Part shown: positions 17,196 to 26,648 of the stretch, piece by piece
Position numbering within the stretch: position 1 is the first letter of the stretch
How the letters are laid out: the number at the start of each line of letters is the position of its first letter
Assembly: GCF_000378345.1 (NCBI RefSeq)
Contig: NZ_KB899544.1
Coordinates: forward strand, 310,001-374,000
DNA: 64,000 nucleotides
From: Hirschia maritima DSM 19733
GTDB taxonomy: Bacteria > Pseudomonadota > Alphaproteobacteria > Caulobacterales > Hyphomonadaceae
Direction of reading: 5' to 3'
Position numbers and translations under genes: made by a program
The notes under the pieces: generated by a model
Database searches by the model: none
The model's input: only the letters and a program-made list of their open reading frames with translations
What the model was told of the DNA's origin: nothing

Positions 17196-17744
17196 CTAAA
17201 ATGGGTTGAGGGTATACCCATCTTGTTGGAGCAAAGCATGAGCTGTCATTGCAGAAAGTGATAGCTCAACACCAGGCAATAATTTTTCCTTTGTCACTCC
17301 ATAGTATGCTGCAGTTTGCCCGCACAAATAGATTTTAGTGTTTTGTTCCAGAAGGGCATTTATGAGAGAGATGCTTGGGTTTTGTGTAGATTTAGAAGTG
17401 TCGTAAAAATCTGACTTTAAAAGGTCTTTGTAAGCGGATCCATGCACGACAATTGCAACTGATATTTGATCGGCAGGAATCCCAGCGCGCGCATGCATGT
17501 TTATAAAGCGTGCGGCGGTATTAAGTGATCGACTTGGTTTATCGTTTTTGCCAGCTTCTCCGATATCAAAAGCAACCTTAAATTCAGTGTCTAGTGGAAT
17601 TTTGAGATCGGATTTTACGGCAACATTTTCACCAAACTCTTCAATCACAGGGCCTTTCGTGAAGGCTGATTTTTCTGCTAATGCTAAAGGAGACAGGACG
17701 GTTGCACCTGCTAATAAACACAGCGTTCGAATTGATGTTTTCAT
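17196..17744 (-). CDS. Secreted DsrE-like protein
   Basis: The 182-aa protein has a signal peptide (MKTSIRTLCLLAG...LALA) and a DsrE/DsrF-type fold, with FDIGEAGKN near the start, VAIVVHGSAYKDLL in the middle and KIYLCGQTAAYYG toward the end. The single conserved Cys in LCGQ is where DsrE relatives carry the sulfur-relay cysteine. ATG 17744 with AAGGAG just upstream is chosen over 17858, which would extend into the neighbouring gene. It converges on the deacetylase gene. Its function is probably sulfur or redox chemistry in the periplasm, unproven. Confidence 0.8.
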   Translation of the reverse strand: MKTSIRTLCLLAGATVLSPLALAEKSAFTKGPVIEEFGENVAVKSDLKIPLDTEFKVAFDIGEAGKNDKPSRSLNTAARFINMHARAGIPADQISVAIVVHGSAYKDLLKSDFYDTSKSTQNPSISLINALLEQNTKIYLCGQTAAYYGVTKEKLLPGVELSLSAMTAHALLQQDGYTLNPF

Positions 17745-17814
17745 GTTCAATCTCCTTTGTAACATAAAGTAGAAAACATGTTTCATTGCGTCAATTCGGA
17801 AAGCGGTTTCTAAC

Positions 17815-18474
17815 CTAAAATGGCACCGGACTGGTGAAAGTAATTTCCTCACCACCAATTGGATGGTGCATTGTTATTGAGTGCGCGTGTAATTGTAATC
17901 TATCAGCAGCTTCAAATGCTTGGTCATGTGCGTAAATGCGGTCTGCAAGAATGGGGTGACCGATATGCTGCATGTGCAGGCGCAATTGATGAGTGCGACC
18001 AGTAATTGGGGTTAATTCAACGCGCGTTATTCCATTCTGGCGATCCAACACCTTCCATTTGGTTTGTGCGGCTTTACCATTCTCATAGCAAATCATTTGT
18101 TTAGGGCGATTAGGCCAGTCACACACTATGGGCTCGTCGATAAACCCTTCATCGTTTTCAATTTCGCCCCAAACCCTCGCGATGTAGGTTTTGGAAGTGT
18201 GACGACGTTCAAACTGTAGACCTAGATGGCGCATCATTGCGTGTTCACGCGCCATAACCCAAACACCTGATGTCGCCATATCTAATCGATGCACTGTGCG
18301 AGCTTCGGGATAAACGACTTGCGCACGTGTTTCTAGGCAATCGGAATGCTCAGGAGGTTTTCCAGGGACACTTAATAGACCGGATGGTTTGTCCAGCACC
18401 AAAAAAGCCTCATCTTCATAGATGACAACAATCGAAGGGGTTTTGGGAGGGGCGTATATAAAGCTTCGTGACAT
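17815..18474 (-). CDS. rluA: RluA-type tRNA/rRNA pseudouridine synthase
   Basis: This 219-aa protein lacks an S4 domain and has the catalytic motif VHRLDMATSG (61-70, Asp65) and the TGRTHQLRLHMQHIGHPILADRIYAH block. HRLDMATSG is characteristic of RluA, which modifies U746 of 23S rRNA and U32 of several tRNAs in E. coli. It lies upstream of the DsrE-like gene on the same strand with a 70-base gap. The RluA call rests on the motif and size; another RluA-family target is possible. Confidence 0.85.
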   Translation of the reverse strand: MSRSFIYAPPKTPSIVVIYEDEAFLVLDKPSGLLSVPGKPPEHSDCLETRAQVVYPEARTVHRLDMATSGVWVMAREHAMMRHLGLQFERRHTSKTYIARVWGEIENDEGFIDEPIVCDWPNRPKQMICYENGKAAQTKWKVLDRQNGITRVELTPITGRTHQLRLHMQHIGHPILADRIYAHDQAFEAADRLQLHAHSITMHHPIGGEEITFTSPVPF

Positions 18475-18525
18475 TTGAGGGAGGACTGCCAGTTTGAATT
18501 ATCACTGGCAAGTCCTGAATAGAAA

Positions 18526-19743
18526 TTATTGAGCGGCTATGAGGGATGCAACATTTTCAACAAGGATTGTGTTGTTCTCGGCAATTATAGTGCATTTTGA
18601 GTTTTTCCCTTCATAAGCTTTTTGAGATTTTGGAAGCTTTTTGCGCATTTCTTGGAAAGTCTCACATTGTTTCATTGCATTGTCCCTAGCGATGTCTAAA
18701 TGGAGAAACCCTTTGACCTGATTGAGAGTACGAATTCCATCACTAGCCATGACACGGTGGCCTTTTTCAATCTTATTGAAGCGATCAACATCACCCTGTA
18801 AAACTACTTTTAGCAGTTCAGGAGTAGTTTCCAATGTTGTTAATGCAGGTGTATTGATGTCATCCACGTGTTGGCTTGAAGTGATTATGTCATTTCCTTG
18901 AGCCGCGAGGATACAGTCTTTAGTCGTGTTTTTCTTGCAGCGACTTAGAGCTTGATCATCTGCAATCGATTGAGCCTCTTTTCCGCTTACAAATGTAGTT
19001 CGTCGACTTCCTGCAAAATCTGAAAGAGCAAAGGCTTTTGCGCCGATTCTGTTTAAGTATTGCTCGAATTTTTCGAGGTCTTTGTGGGTTTTAATGCCTG
19101 CCGGATAATGAGAAACTTTGATTGGAGCGGGGTGGGCATCTCCGTTTTTTTGTTTGTGATTTAAATCTACAATCTTGCATGAAACCGCGTGCTTTTCACA
19201 GTTCAGCAATGCGCTAGTACTTGCTTGCTGATCACTAGTGCGTTTGCTTGCTGACCCCCAAGCTCCGTTTGGTGAAACCGCTAAAGCTTTATGCCCCATT
19301 TCTTTTAAGTACTTAGCATATGTTGTAAGAAGCTTCTTATTGCCTCTAATTTCAATTGGAACTGCATCTTGGTTCGGCGTCGGCCAAACTTGGTTTTCTG
19401 CAGCTTCTAGCTCTTCGCGAAATATTTCAGCCTCGGTATAGTCGGACCCGTCAATAGATTCACCATTAACGCTTATGACTTCACAAGGAGCTATCGCTGA
19501 TTGCCGACAGTAGTTTAGAGCTGAATCTTTAGCTTCTTCAACTGTACCATAATTCCATGAAGCACCCGATGATCCATCTTCAGAAATTGCGAATGCACGG
19601 TTTTCGTTGTTTTCTGAGTATTTTAGATAGTGATCAATCATTGTAACTCTATTCAGAGAGTTGGGTACTGGTTGCGCATTTGCAGCAACTGAACAAAAAG
19701 AAACAACCGCAATGGTCAAGGTGGATAGTTTCAAAAAAGGCAC
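18526..19743 (-). CDS. Secreted four-repeat protein with paired cysteines
   Basis: After a signal peptide (cleavage near AANA, residue 23), the 405-aa protein consists of four related units of about 55-75 residues, beginning near residues 38, 139, 224 and 320. Each has a 'Y/F-x-x-Y-L...KAFAxS' start, a glycine/serine centre, an Ala-rich helix ending A-L-x-x-C, and a second Cys about 6-20 residues on. The last unit is more diverged. This resembles DUF4189-like repeats, which I cannot verify. The Cys pairs probably form intradomain disulfides in the periplasm or outside the cell. I do not recognise a function. The gene is monocistronic. Confidence 0.72.
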   Translation of the reverse strand: MPFLKLSTLTIAVVSFCSVAANAQPVPNSLNRVTMIDHYLKYSENNENRAFAISEDGSSGASWNYGTVEEAKDSALNYCRQSAIAPCEVISVNGESIDGSDYTEAEIFREELEAAENQVWPTPNQDAVPIEIRGNKKLLTTYAKYLKEMGHKALAVSPNGAWGSASKRTSDQQASTSALLNCEKHAVSCKIVDLNHKQKNGDAHPAPIKVSHYPAGIKTHKDLEKFEQYLNRIGAKAFALSDFAGSRRTTFVSGKEAQSIADDQALSRCKKNTTKDCILAAQGNDIITSSQHVDDINTPALTTLETTPELLKVVLQGDVDRFNKIEKGHRVMASDGIRTLNQVKGFLHLDIARDNAMKQCETFQEMRKKLPKSQKAYEGKNSKCTIIAENNTILVENVASLIAAQ

Positions 19744-19814
19744 TGACTTGTCTCACTTTTCAAATTCTGAGCGCTTACAAATGGCTCGTTCAATTCGATA
19801 ACAGTTTGGAATAA

Positions 19815-20330
19815 TTAGGCGGTTCTTAGTAATTTGGCGACGGTACTATTTAAAAGACATTTGGAATAAAATTGATGTGCTGGAACCATAGATTTGATGA
19901 GGAATGGAATAGATTTTTCGTTGTTTTGTTGATTTGTCCTAGCGATAAGAGCTGAACCAAAAAATAGGCGCGTTTGAGTGGATTCATTTGTTTCAATTTT
20001 CTCTGTCATCAGCCAGCTTCGCGTGGCTTGTTTGAAATCGCACATAAGAAGTTGGTTTTCGTTGCGGGCTTCTAAATTCCATGCCGCATATTTTTCGATG
20101 GTTCCAATAGCAAGTTGAGCAGCTTGCCTGTCAGAAGAAGGTTTGAACACCAAGCAAGTTAGAATAAACCGCTCTAATTTGAAAACGCGGCTATTGTAAA
20201 ACGCTTCAATGAAATCGGCCTGAGATACGTGTTTATCTATCACCACGCTGAAGCAATCAGTGTAGTCGCCTGATTTAACATATTTTTGTAATAGAGCGTT
20301 TTCGGGGAGGGGAGTTTCTTCAATTTTCAT
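19815..20330 (-). CDS. Hypothetical protein, third gene of a lipoprotein operon
   Basis: This 171-aa protein has no signal peptide or membrane segment and no motif I recognise. It has mixed alpha/beta character with a few notable stretches (ERFILTCLVFKPSSDRQAAQLA; ATRSWLMTEKIETN; RLFFGSALIA). It follows the 65-aa acidic protein gene with only a five-base gap, so it is almost certainly cotranscribed and translationally linked. Cytosolic location is inferred. Confidence 0.65.
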   Translation of the reverse strand: MKIEETPLPENALLQKYVKSGDYTDCFSVVIDKHVSQADFIEAFYNSRVFKLERFILTCLVFKPSSDRQAAQLAIGTIEKYAAWNLEARNENQLLMCDFKQATRSWLMTEKIETNESTQTRLFFGSALIARTNQQNNEKSIPFLIKSMVPAHQFYSKCLLNSTVAKLLRTA

Positions 20331-20335
20331 ATCAA

Positions 20336-20533
20336 TTATTCGAATATCTCGAAGTCGTCGTTGGGATCAATCGATTCAATCTCGGGGTCTTCAGAAACTT
20401 TGTTTGTTATAATTCGTAGATCTGTTAAATTTTCATTTTCTAAAGCTTCGCGATATGCCCGAAGAAGACCCTTTATCTTCAATTTGGTTTCAAACTCATT
20501 TTGGGGTGGGGCATCATATGAATTTGACGACAT
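20336..20533 (-). CDS. Small acidic hypothetical protein
   Basis: The 65-aa product is rich in Glu, Asp and Asn, with a helix-like centre (KLKIKGLLRAYREALENENL) and an acidic end (DPEIESIDPNDDFEIFE). Its start ATG at 20533 overlaps the stop of the upstream lipoprotein gene in a TAATG arrangement. The downstream gene starts five bases after its stop. The coupling on both sides is the main evidence that it is real; function unknown. Confidence 0.65.
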   Translation of the reverse strand: MSSNSYDAPPQNEFETKLKIKGLLRAYREALENENLTDLRIITNKVSEDPEIESIDPNDDFEIFE

Positions 20534-21327
20534 TAGTAAGCCTCGTGTTGCGCATTCAATTCCATTTGTCGGATGATGCCTTGAATATCACTCTGGGCAA
20601 TGTCTGAGGATTCGCCGTATCCGGTAATGGGGTTCGGCCCCACACCGTCTTGTCGAATTACTTCGTCATACAAAACCCATGCGCGTTTATCGTCGGAGCA
20701 GCTAAGTTCTAACCACAAGTCTTCGCCACCATCTTGTTGGTTGCTTATGTCTGAGACGTTGTAGAGATCGTTTTCATTGATTTCGTATTCTTTGCCATTG
20801 AACTCGACGATCGTGAAACCTTCTCCGAGGTATCGCAAATAAGAAAGCTGATCACCTCTCTTTAAGGAGAGCTTTTTGACTTGATAGCCCATTTCATCTG
20901 ATGGATATTCAATGTCGGTGTCTTCTGTGATCGTGATTTTGAAGATTTTGGTTGCGGTTTTGAATATGAGATCATCTGCTTCAACGCGTGCTACATTCCA
21001 TTGTTGATACGTCGCAAGGTTGGGCACTGGGCAGTCAATGTGCGAAGGCGTTAAAGGATGCATGCGGGAATGAGCTTTTAAGACAACATCCTTTTTCAAG
21101 ATCGAAAATCCTGCGGGATATTCACCAGGCCAACCAGCGGTAACTGCCCATCCAGTCGTGTAATGGTCGGTCAACTGAGCATCTAGCTCTGATTGCGACA
21201 GTTTAGGTGTTTCAATAGAGGCAGTTTTTTCTGTTCGCTCTTCTATTGTGTTTATTGTTTCTTGTGTCGCACAGGCTGAAACAAGTAAAGCGGTTAGAAT
21301 ACTCGCAAAATAACGCATGGTTTTCAT
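20533..21327 (-). CDS. Hypothetical lipoprotein heading a three-gene operon
   Basis: The 264-aa product has a lipoprotein signal with lipobox VSAC (Cys19), then a Thr/Glu-rich linker and a mostly beta domain with two further cysteines (about residues 99 and 209). No family is recognised. ATG 21327 follows GGGAGGC. Its stop overlaps the start of the next gene, so lipoprotein, acidic protein and 171-aa protein are one translational unit transcribed away from yidD. An envelope anchor produced with two likely cytosolic partners is the notable feature. Confidence 0.7.
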   Translation of the reverse strand: MKTMRYFASILTALLVSACATQETINTIEERTEKTASIETPKLSQSELDAQLTDHYTTGWAVTAGWPGEYPAGFSILKKDVVLKAHSRMHPLTPSHIDCPVPNLATYQQWNVARVEADDLIFKTATKIFKITITEDTDIEYPSDEMGYQVKKLSLKRGDQLSYLRYLGEGFTIVEFNGKEYEINENDLYNVSDISNQQDGGEDLWLELSCSDDKRAWVLYDEVIRQDGVGPNPITGYGESSDIAQSDIQGIIRQMELNAQHEAY

Positions 21328-21408
21328 TGCCTCCCAATAGCTATATTAGTCTGGGTAACCGCAAGTTTAGTCAATCTGTTATGCAGTGACGTTATAAAAG
21401 TTTTACGA

Positions 21409-21756
21409 ATGAAAGAGACTTCAGAAATACGGCCTCGATATGGTCCTATTATGGGCTTGCTTCTTAAAGCTTATAAATCAACACTCTCCGTCATATTTCA
21501 GGCTGTTGGAATTCATTGCCGACATCATCCGACTTGTTCAGAGTATTGTGCTGAAGCGTGCACGCGGTACGGCGTGTGGGCAGGTAGTTGGATGGGGTTA
21601 GCTCGTTTTTGCCGGTGTCGGCCTGGTGGCACACAGGGCGAAGACCCGGTGCCACAGGATAGGCGACAGACTGCTAGCTGGATGACCCCATGGCTTTATG
21701 GGCAATGGGGCTCCCAGCGATTTGACACAGCAGAAAACGAAGAAAAGACAAATTAA
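21409..21756 (+). CDS. yidD: Membrane protein insertion efficiency factor YidD
   Basis: YidD is a small membrane-associated protein that assists YidC-dependent insertion. The 115-aa product contains the hallmark HCRHHPTCSEYCAEAC run (about 37-52), the preceding amphipathic helix (IMGLLLKAYKSTLSVIFQ) and RFCRCRPGG further on. It is longer than the usual 70-90 residues owing to a C-terminal tail (SWMTPWLYGQWG onward). The last four bases overlap the convergent CGNR gene. The alphaproteobacterial neighbourhood (IscU-like, yidD, thrS) is kept, but split by accessory genes. Confidence 0.92.
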   Translation: MKETSEIRPRYGPIMGLLLKAYKSTLSVIFQAVGIHCRHHPTCSEYCAEACTRYGVWAGSWMGLARFCRCRPGGTQGEDPVPQDRRQTASWMTPWLYGQWGSQRFDTAENEEKTN

Positions 21757-22373
21757 GATGTTTTCGCGCGTTGGCGATGGGCGCTGGCTTTTGCGCGATT
21801 TCCGCAAACTTGCATAGAGCACCAGCGGCGTTTTCCATTTTTTGATGTATCTAAAAATTCGATCGTGCAGGTTGGCCCATCGCAATTACGAATGCGGTCA
21901 TAGTTTTGGTTGCATATCAGATCAGCAACAGCATGGGCGATGGGTAAGATCAGCTGGTCAGGTGAAACATACTCGCGTCTAATATTCAGAGATTTTCCTG
22001 CGGATGTCTCACCGTTTTGTATGGAATAATAAAGCGTGTCTTTCTCAAGAATGGAATTCAAGTCCAAGATGATTGCATCAAGGTCTTCTTGTTTCCGGCT
22101 TAGTAGTTTAATCCGCAAATCTTCGCGGTATTTTTTTAAGGTATCGGCGGTCTTATTCAGTAATTGAGAAAATTCAGGGGCCTGCAAATGCTCGACGTCT
22201 GATTTCTCGACCGCCTGACTTTCTATCAACCAATTCAGAGCTTCTTCCCCAGTATCTAGCCAATCAATCATTTCTCCTGTTGGAGCGCAGATTGAGTTTA
22301 GAAAGTCCAGAGCGAGATGATCTGCGACTAAATAAGGGGGAGGTTTAGATGAGGGCACTGCAATAAAACTCAT
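21753..22373 (-). CDS. CGNR zinc-finger / ABATE-domain transcriptional regulator
   Basis: The 206-aa protein starts with the ABATE stress-response domain (DHLALDFLNSICAPTGEMIDWL). It ends with the CGNR zinc finger: Cys-x4-Cys in NCDGPTC, then WCSMQVCGNR and AKASAHRQR. These proteins are regarded as transcriptional regulators, often of stress or redox enzymes. The divergent neighbour is azoR 105 bases away, so azoR is a natural candidate target. Convergent with yidD by four bases. Confidence 0.88.
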   Translation of the reverse strand: MSFIAVPSSKPPPYLVADHLALDFLNSICAPTGEMIDWLDTGEEALNWLIESQAVEKSDVEHLQAPEFSQLLNKTADTLKKYREDLRIKLLSRKQEDLDAIILDLNSILEKDTLYYSIQNGETSAGKSLNIRREYVSPDQLILPIAHAVADLICNQNYDRIRNCDGPTCTIEFLDTSKNGKRRWCSMQVCGNRAKASAHRQRAKTS

Positions 22374-22478
22374 GTCACAAAAAGTTGTTCAAGGCCGACC
22401 TTCCTACAGTCTGTTTTGGAATTGACCAAATCTCATTTGCGTGAAAATAACCATTAAAAATAAATTTAGAAGGTTATT

Positions 22479-23171
22479 ATGTTCGGTCTATTTAAAAAAT
22501 CATCAGCAAGCACTCAGATGAGTTCTGGTGCGTTATCCAAAAAGAAAGAAGCAGGAATGACGAGAATTTTATATATTGTTGCGTCTCCACGTGGTGAGAA
22601 TTCACAATCGAGCGCGATTGCTAATGCCTATATAGAACGACGCAAAGAGGATCCATCTGTTGAGATCGATGTGTTGGAGCTATGGAAAACTGACTTGATT
22701 GAGTTTGATGGTGACAAAGCAGCTGCCAAGATGACTTTCTTTGGCGAAGGCCAAATGGACAACACAACTCAATCTGCTTGGGATCAAGTTGTTGAAACAA
22801 TAGAACGTTTTGTTGCAGCTGATGAGTACGTAATTTCTGCGCCAATGTGGAATGGCGGAATTCCTTATAAATTAAAGCACTATATCGACATCATCACACA
22901 ACCGGGCTTGTTGTTTGGCTTTGATCCAGAAAATGGCTATTCCGGTTTGCTTGAAAATAAGAAAGCGAAAGTATTCTATACTGCCGGTGTTTTTGCACCT
23001 GGCGCCGATGCTAAATATGGTCAGGATTTCCACTCAACTTATCTAAATTGGTGGTTGGAACTGATTGGTGTTTCAGACATTGAAGCAGTTAGATTTCAGC
23101 CATCTCTGCTGACACCGACACCAGCTGACGACCGTGCAAAAGTTATCGAAGCAGCTATCGCTCTCTCATAA
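22479..23171 (+). CDS. azoR: FMN-dependent NADH:azo/quinone reductase (AzoR family)
   Basis: This flavodoxin-fold reductase uses NADH and FMN to reduce azo compounds and quinones. The phosphate-binding segment SPRGENSQS, the SAPMWNGGIPYKLKHYID block and YTAGVF are all typical. An ATG at 22479 with AGAAGG gives 230 aa, with about 26 extra N-terminal residues (FGLFKKSSAST...) not usual in the family. An internal ATG at 22557, preceded by AGGA, gives the standard size; both are plausible. Divergent from a CGNR regulator that may control it. Confidence 0.88.
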   Translation: MFGLFKKSSASTQMSSGALSKKKEAGMTRILYIVASPRGENSQSSAIANAYIERRKEDPSVEIDVLELWKTDLIEFDGDKAAAKMTFFGEGQMDNTTQSAWDQVVETIERFVAADEYVISAPMWNGGIPYKLKHYIDIITQPGLLFGFDPENGYSGLLENKKAKVFYTAGVFAPGADAKYGQDFHSTYLNWWLELIGVSDIEAVRFQPSLLTPTPADDRAKVIEAAIALS

Positions 23172-23197
23172 CACTGCAAAGCACTTGAATGATTTTG

Positions 23198-23234
23198 GCC
23201 CTCGCGCGCAAATTATGCATGCGGGGGCATTTTA
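23198..23234 (+). terminator. Rho-independent terminator after azoR
   Basis: An eight-pair G-C-rich stem with one G-U (23198-23205 with 23221-23228) is followed by ATTTTA. Confidence 0.7.
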
Positions 23235-23339
23235 TGGGTTAATGTTAGAAATTTACGTTGAGGGGTTCACTCTTTACCAAATTCTTTTTAGACCTGCTCG
23301 TTGCTATACAATTTTGTATGCACAAACGAGAAGAAAACC

Positions 23340-25307
23340 ATGATCAAAGTAACCCTTCCAGACGGTTCCATCAAAGAGATGGAAGATGGCGCTTCTCCAC
23401 GCGATGTGGCGGAAAGCATTTCCAAATCCCTGTCTAAGCGTTCGATCGTTGCTACGGTAAACGGCGAGCCTTGGGATATGGAACGAACGTTGGAAGGTGA
23501 CTCAACCCTTGCATTACACACCAAAGATGACCCTGAAGGATTAGAGGTTATCCGCCATGATGCTGCACATATTCTTGCGCAAGCAGTGCAAAAATTGTTT
23601 CCAGGCACTCAGGTTACAATCGGTCCTGTAATCGATGATGGTTTTTATTATGACTTTGCACGTGAAGAACCATTTTCGACAGATGATTTTGACGCCATCG
23701 AAAAAGAGATGAACAAAATCATAGATGCGAACTATCCGATAATTCGTGAAGAGTGGGATCGTAACGAAGCGATAGCCAAGTTCAAAGAAATTGGTGAGAC
23801 ATATAAAGCGCAAATCATCGAAGACTTGCCTGAGAGCGAAACTATCACTGTCTATAAGCATGGTGATGAATGGTATGATTTGTGTCGTGGACCTCACTTG
23901 CCATCGACTGGGAAACTACCAAAAGCCTTCAAGTTGATGAAACTTGCTGGTGCTTATTGGCGCGGTGACAGTAATAATGAGATGCTTCAGCGTATTTATG
24001 GGACCGCTTGGACGAGTGAAAAAGAACTCAAAGCGTATCTACATCGTCTTGAAGAAGCTGAGAAACGTGATCACCGTAAATTAGGGAATGAACTCGATCT
24101 TTTTCATCTGCAAAAAGAAGCGCAAGGCTCGGTGTTCTGGCATCCTCGCGGGTTCATGATTTGGCGTCAATTAGAAGCTTATATTCGAAGACGTCAGGAC
24201 GAATTTGGTTATCAGGAAGTGAAAACACCACAATTGCTGGACTCTGTTTTCTGGGAACAATCAGGACACTGGTCGAAATTTCGTGAAAACATGTTTGTGG
24301 TTCCTGATGAAGCACCTTCAACCGATGATGAGGGGCCGGTGGTTTCGAATGATGCGGATTTGATGGCTCTTAAGCCTATGAATTGTCCTGCTCATATTCA
24401 GATTTTTAAGCAGGGGACTAAATCTTATAGAGATCTTCCGATCCGCATGTCCGAGTTTGGATGTTGTCACCGTAACGAAGCTCATGGGGCATTGCATGGC
24501 ATAATGCGTGTTCGTCAAATGACACAGGATGATGCGCATATATTCTGCCGTGAAGATCAAGTAACCGACGAAGTCGTGAAATTTCTCGATCTATTCAATA
24601 AAGTTTATACTGACTTTGGCTTGACCGATATTGATTATAAACTCGCAACACGTCCAGAGCAACGCGGTGGAAGTGATGAGGTTTGGGATCAAGCAGAGAA
24701 GTCTCTGGCAGATGCTTTAACTCAGGCTGGACTTGAATTTGAAATAGCTGAGGGTGAAGGAGCTTTTTACGGCCCTAAACTTGAATTTCACCTGACAGAT
24801 GCGATTGGGCGTACATGGCAGTGTGGTACATTGCAGTTGGATTACGTCCTACCTGATCGATTAGACGCATCTTATATCGGCGAGGATAATGAACGTCATC
24901 GCCCGGTAATGTTGCACCGAGCTGTGTTTGGTACGTTTGAACGTTTTATGGGAATTTTGATCGAGCACTATGCTGGAGCGTTCCCAATGTGGTTGGCACC
25001 TACACAAATGGTGCTGGCGACCATTACGCCCAAAGCTGATGAATATGCCATCAAAGCTGCTGAAAAATTGAAAGCAGCTGGCATTCGCGTAGAGCTGGAT
25101 CTTCGTCATGAGAAGATCAACTATAAGGTTCGCGAACACTCTCATCAGAAAGTTCCTGTTATTGCTGTAATCGGGATGCAGGAAGCAGAAGAAGAGAAAT
25201 TGGCCTTGCGCCGCTTTGGGACCGGAAATTCTCGTCCAGAGATCGTGACTTTGGTTGAAGCATGCGAGACACTTGGTGTTGAAGCAAAGGCTCCTGACTT
25301 GAGATAG
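23340..25307 (+). CDS. thrS: Threonyl-tRNA synthetase ThrS
   Basis: ThrS charges tRNA-Thr and edits mischarged serine. From ATG 23340 (after GAAGAAAA) the protein is 655 aa. It has the N-terminal TGS domain (VTLPDGS...ARDVAESI), the editing domain with [10 protein letters not shown], the class II catalytic core ([25 protein letters not shown]-like [21 protein letters not shown]), and the C-terminal anticodon-binding domain. A 13-residue extension from 23301 is rejected. A strong terminator follows at 25316-25350. Confidence 0.98.
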   Translation: MIKVTLPDGSIKEMEDGASPRDVAESISKSLSKRSIVATVNGEPWDMERTLEGDSTLALHTKDDPEGLEVIRHDAAHILAQAVQKLFPGTQVTIGPVIDDGFYYDFAREEPFSTDDFDAIEKEMNKIIDANYPIIREEWDRNEAIAKFKEIGETYKAQIIEDLPESETITVYKHGDEWYDLCRGPHLPSTGKLPKAFKLMKLAGAYWRGDSNNEMLQRIYGTAWTSEKELKAYLHRLEEAEKRDHRKLGNELDLFHLQKEAQGSVFWHPRGFMIWRQLEAYIRRRQDEFGYQEVKTPQLLDSVFWEQSGHWSKFRENMFVVPDEAPSTDDEGPVVSNDADLMALKPMNCPAHIQIFKQGTKSYRDLPIRMSEFGCCHRNEAHGALHGIMRVRQMTQDDAHIFCREDQVTDEVVKFLDLFNKVYTDFGLTDIDYKLATRPEQRGGSDEVWDQAEKSLADALTQAGLEFEIAEGEGAFYGPKLEFHLTDAIGRTWQCGTLQLDYVLPDRLDASYIGEDNERHRPVMLHRAVFGTFERFMGILIEHYAGAFPMWLAPTQMVLATITPKADEYAIKAAEKLKAAGIRVELDLRHEKINYKVREHSHQKVPVIAVIGMQEAEEEKLALRRFGTGNSRPEIVTLVEACETLGVEAKAPDLR

Positions 25308-25315
25308 AGCGGCTG

Positions 25316-25354
25316 AAGTCCGAACTTGCTATTTCAGCAAGTTTGGGCTTTTAC
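25316..25354 (+). terminator. Rho-independent terminator of thrS
   Basis: A 15-pair stem with two G-U pairs (25316-25330 with 25336-25350), loop ATTTC, is followed by a short T-run. Confidence 0.88.
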
Positions 25355-25403
25355 TGGTTTCTTGTGGGGCATATGCTTTCAAAGCATGTAAGCGGTTAGT
25401 AAA

Positions 25404-26633
25404 GTGAAGTTGATGTCGGCAATTCCGTGGACTTTTGCTGCCTTAGTATGGCTGCCCGTCGCATTTGCCGGTGCGCTAGGATTTGTGCCTCTAGTCGGTA
25501 TTTTAGCGCTATTTGCCTTTTTTCAATCAAAAAAGTTTGAATACAAAACTTATATGCTGCCTCTCTTTTTAGGACTGGCATACATCGCTTTGACGTCTAT
25601 ATGGTCTCCTTATGCAACACCTTTGGTTGATATCAATATAGCTGAAGGCGATTTTCATATTCGATCAGCAGTGTTGCGAGTTTTATTGGTTGTTCTGTTT
25701 GGCGGGGTCGTTTTAGCGGCGGCCGATAGGCTCTCCCAAAAAAATTCAAAAATTGCTATTTATGCCTTTTTAGTCGCAGTAGGACTGCAAGCAATAAGCC
25801 TGATGGTTATCAATTATTTTCCAGATCAAGTTTATGAAAAGGTTGCATCACTTACCTCGGACAGAGCATCTGCCATTTTGAATTTAAGCAGAAATATTGT
25901 CTGTTTTGCGGTTGGGGCGATCATCTCCATGGCTGTGATCCGGCATCTTTTTGATAGCCATGATGTGAGATTGAAAATCGCTTCCGGACTGTGGGCGTTA
26001 TTCGCGGCTTACTATTGTCATTCTATGAGCGGTTCTGCTGCTGCGATTGGAATACTAGTGGCCTGGTTTTTTATGTTTTTTCCTGCTATTTTTGGGAAAT
26101 ATACATTTAGAGTAATCGGTTGTTTCTCTGCCGGGTTTATAGTGTTTTCTCCGATTTGTTTTAGCCTATTAATAGAGGTGCTGGGGGAGAATAAATACGC
26201 TTTGGAGCCGTCATATTTATGGCGTATTGAGATTTGGACGAGTGTGTTAAATCACGCCACGAACGCGCCGATCCTCGGCAATGGTCTTGATGCATTGCGT
26301 ACCTTTGATGAAACCTTTCAGGAGGGCCTTTTTCAAGGCGAGAAAATTATCCCATTGCATGCGCATAACATGCTGCTGCATTTGTGGGTGGAAACTGGGT
26401 ATATCGGGATATTTGCAGCGGCTTTGAGTGTGCTGCTCTTTAGTTTCAATTTGCCGGATCCATATGATTTAGGGCCAAAATCGGCTGCTGCCACTTGTGG
26501 TTTGTGGGCCCTTTGTTTAACCATATGCACACTATCATTTAGTGTATGGAGCGAATGGTGGTGGGCTCTAATAGTTGTAGCGATTGGATTTATAATCTTG
26601 TTACGCAATAGTTGGATCGCTGAAGTTGAGTAG
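25404..26633 (+). CDS. O-antigen ligase / polymerase-like membrane protein
   Basis: The 409-aa polytopic protein has about ten hydrophobic segments. A large periplasmic loop (roughly 280-320) contains RIEIWTSVLNHATNAPILGNGLDALRTF and a following HAHNMLLHLWVETGYIG. Those H-x-H-N and G-x-G-x-D features characterise the Wzy_C/WaaL O-antigen ligase family. It probably joins or polymerises lipid-linked glycans on the periplasmic side. It is followed 15 bases later by a GT2 gene, consistent with a surface-polysaccharide operon. Confidence 0.85.
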   Translation: MKLMSAIPWTFAALVWLPVAFAGALGFVPLVGILALFAFFQSKKFEYKTYMLPLFLGLAYIALTSIWSPYATPLVDINIAEGDFHIRSAVLRVLLVVLFGGVVLAAADRLSQKNSKIAIYAFLVAVGLQAISLMVINYFPDQVYEKVASLTSDRASAILNLSRNIVCFAVGAIISMAVIRHLFDSHDVRLKIASGLWALFAAYYCHSMSGSAAAIGILVAWFFMFFPAIFGKYTFRVIGCFSAGFIVFSPICFSLLIEVLGENKYALEPSYLWRIEIWTSVLNHATNAPILGNGLDALRTFDETFQEGLFQGEKIIPLHAHNMLLHLWVETGYIGIFAAALSVLLFSFNLPDPYDLGPKSAAATCGLWALCLTICTLSFSVWSEWWWALIVVAIGFIILLRNSWIAEVE

Positions 26634-26648
26634 TGGGGAAGTATTCAG

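Noticed and set aside
23172-23339. T-box or other threonine-sensing leader for thrS
   Set aside because: The interval holds only the azoR terminator and plain AT-rich sequence; T-boxes are not expected in this class.
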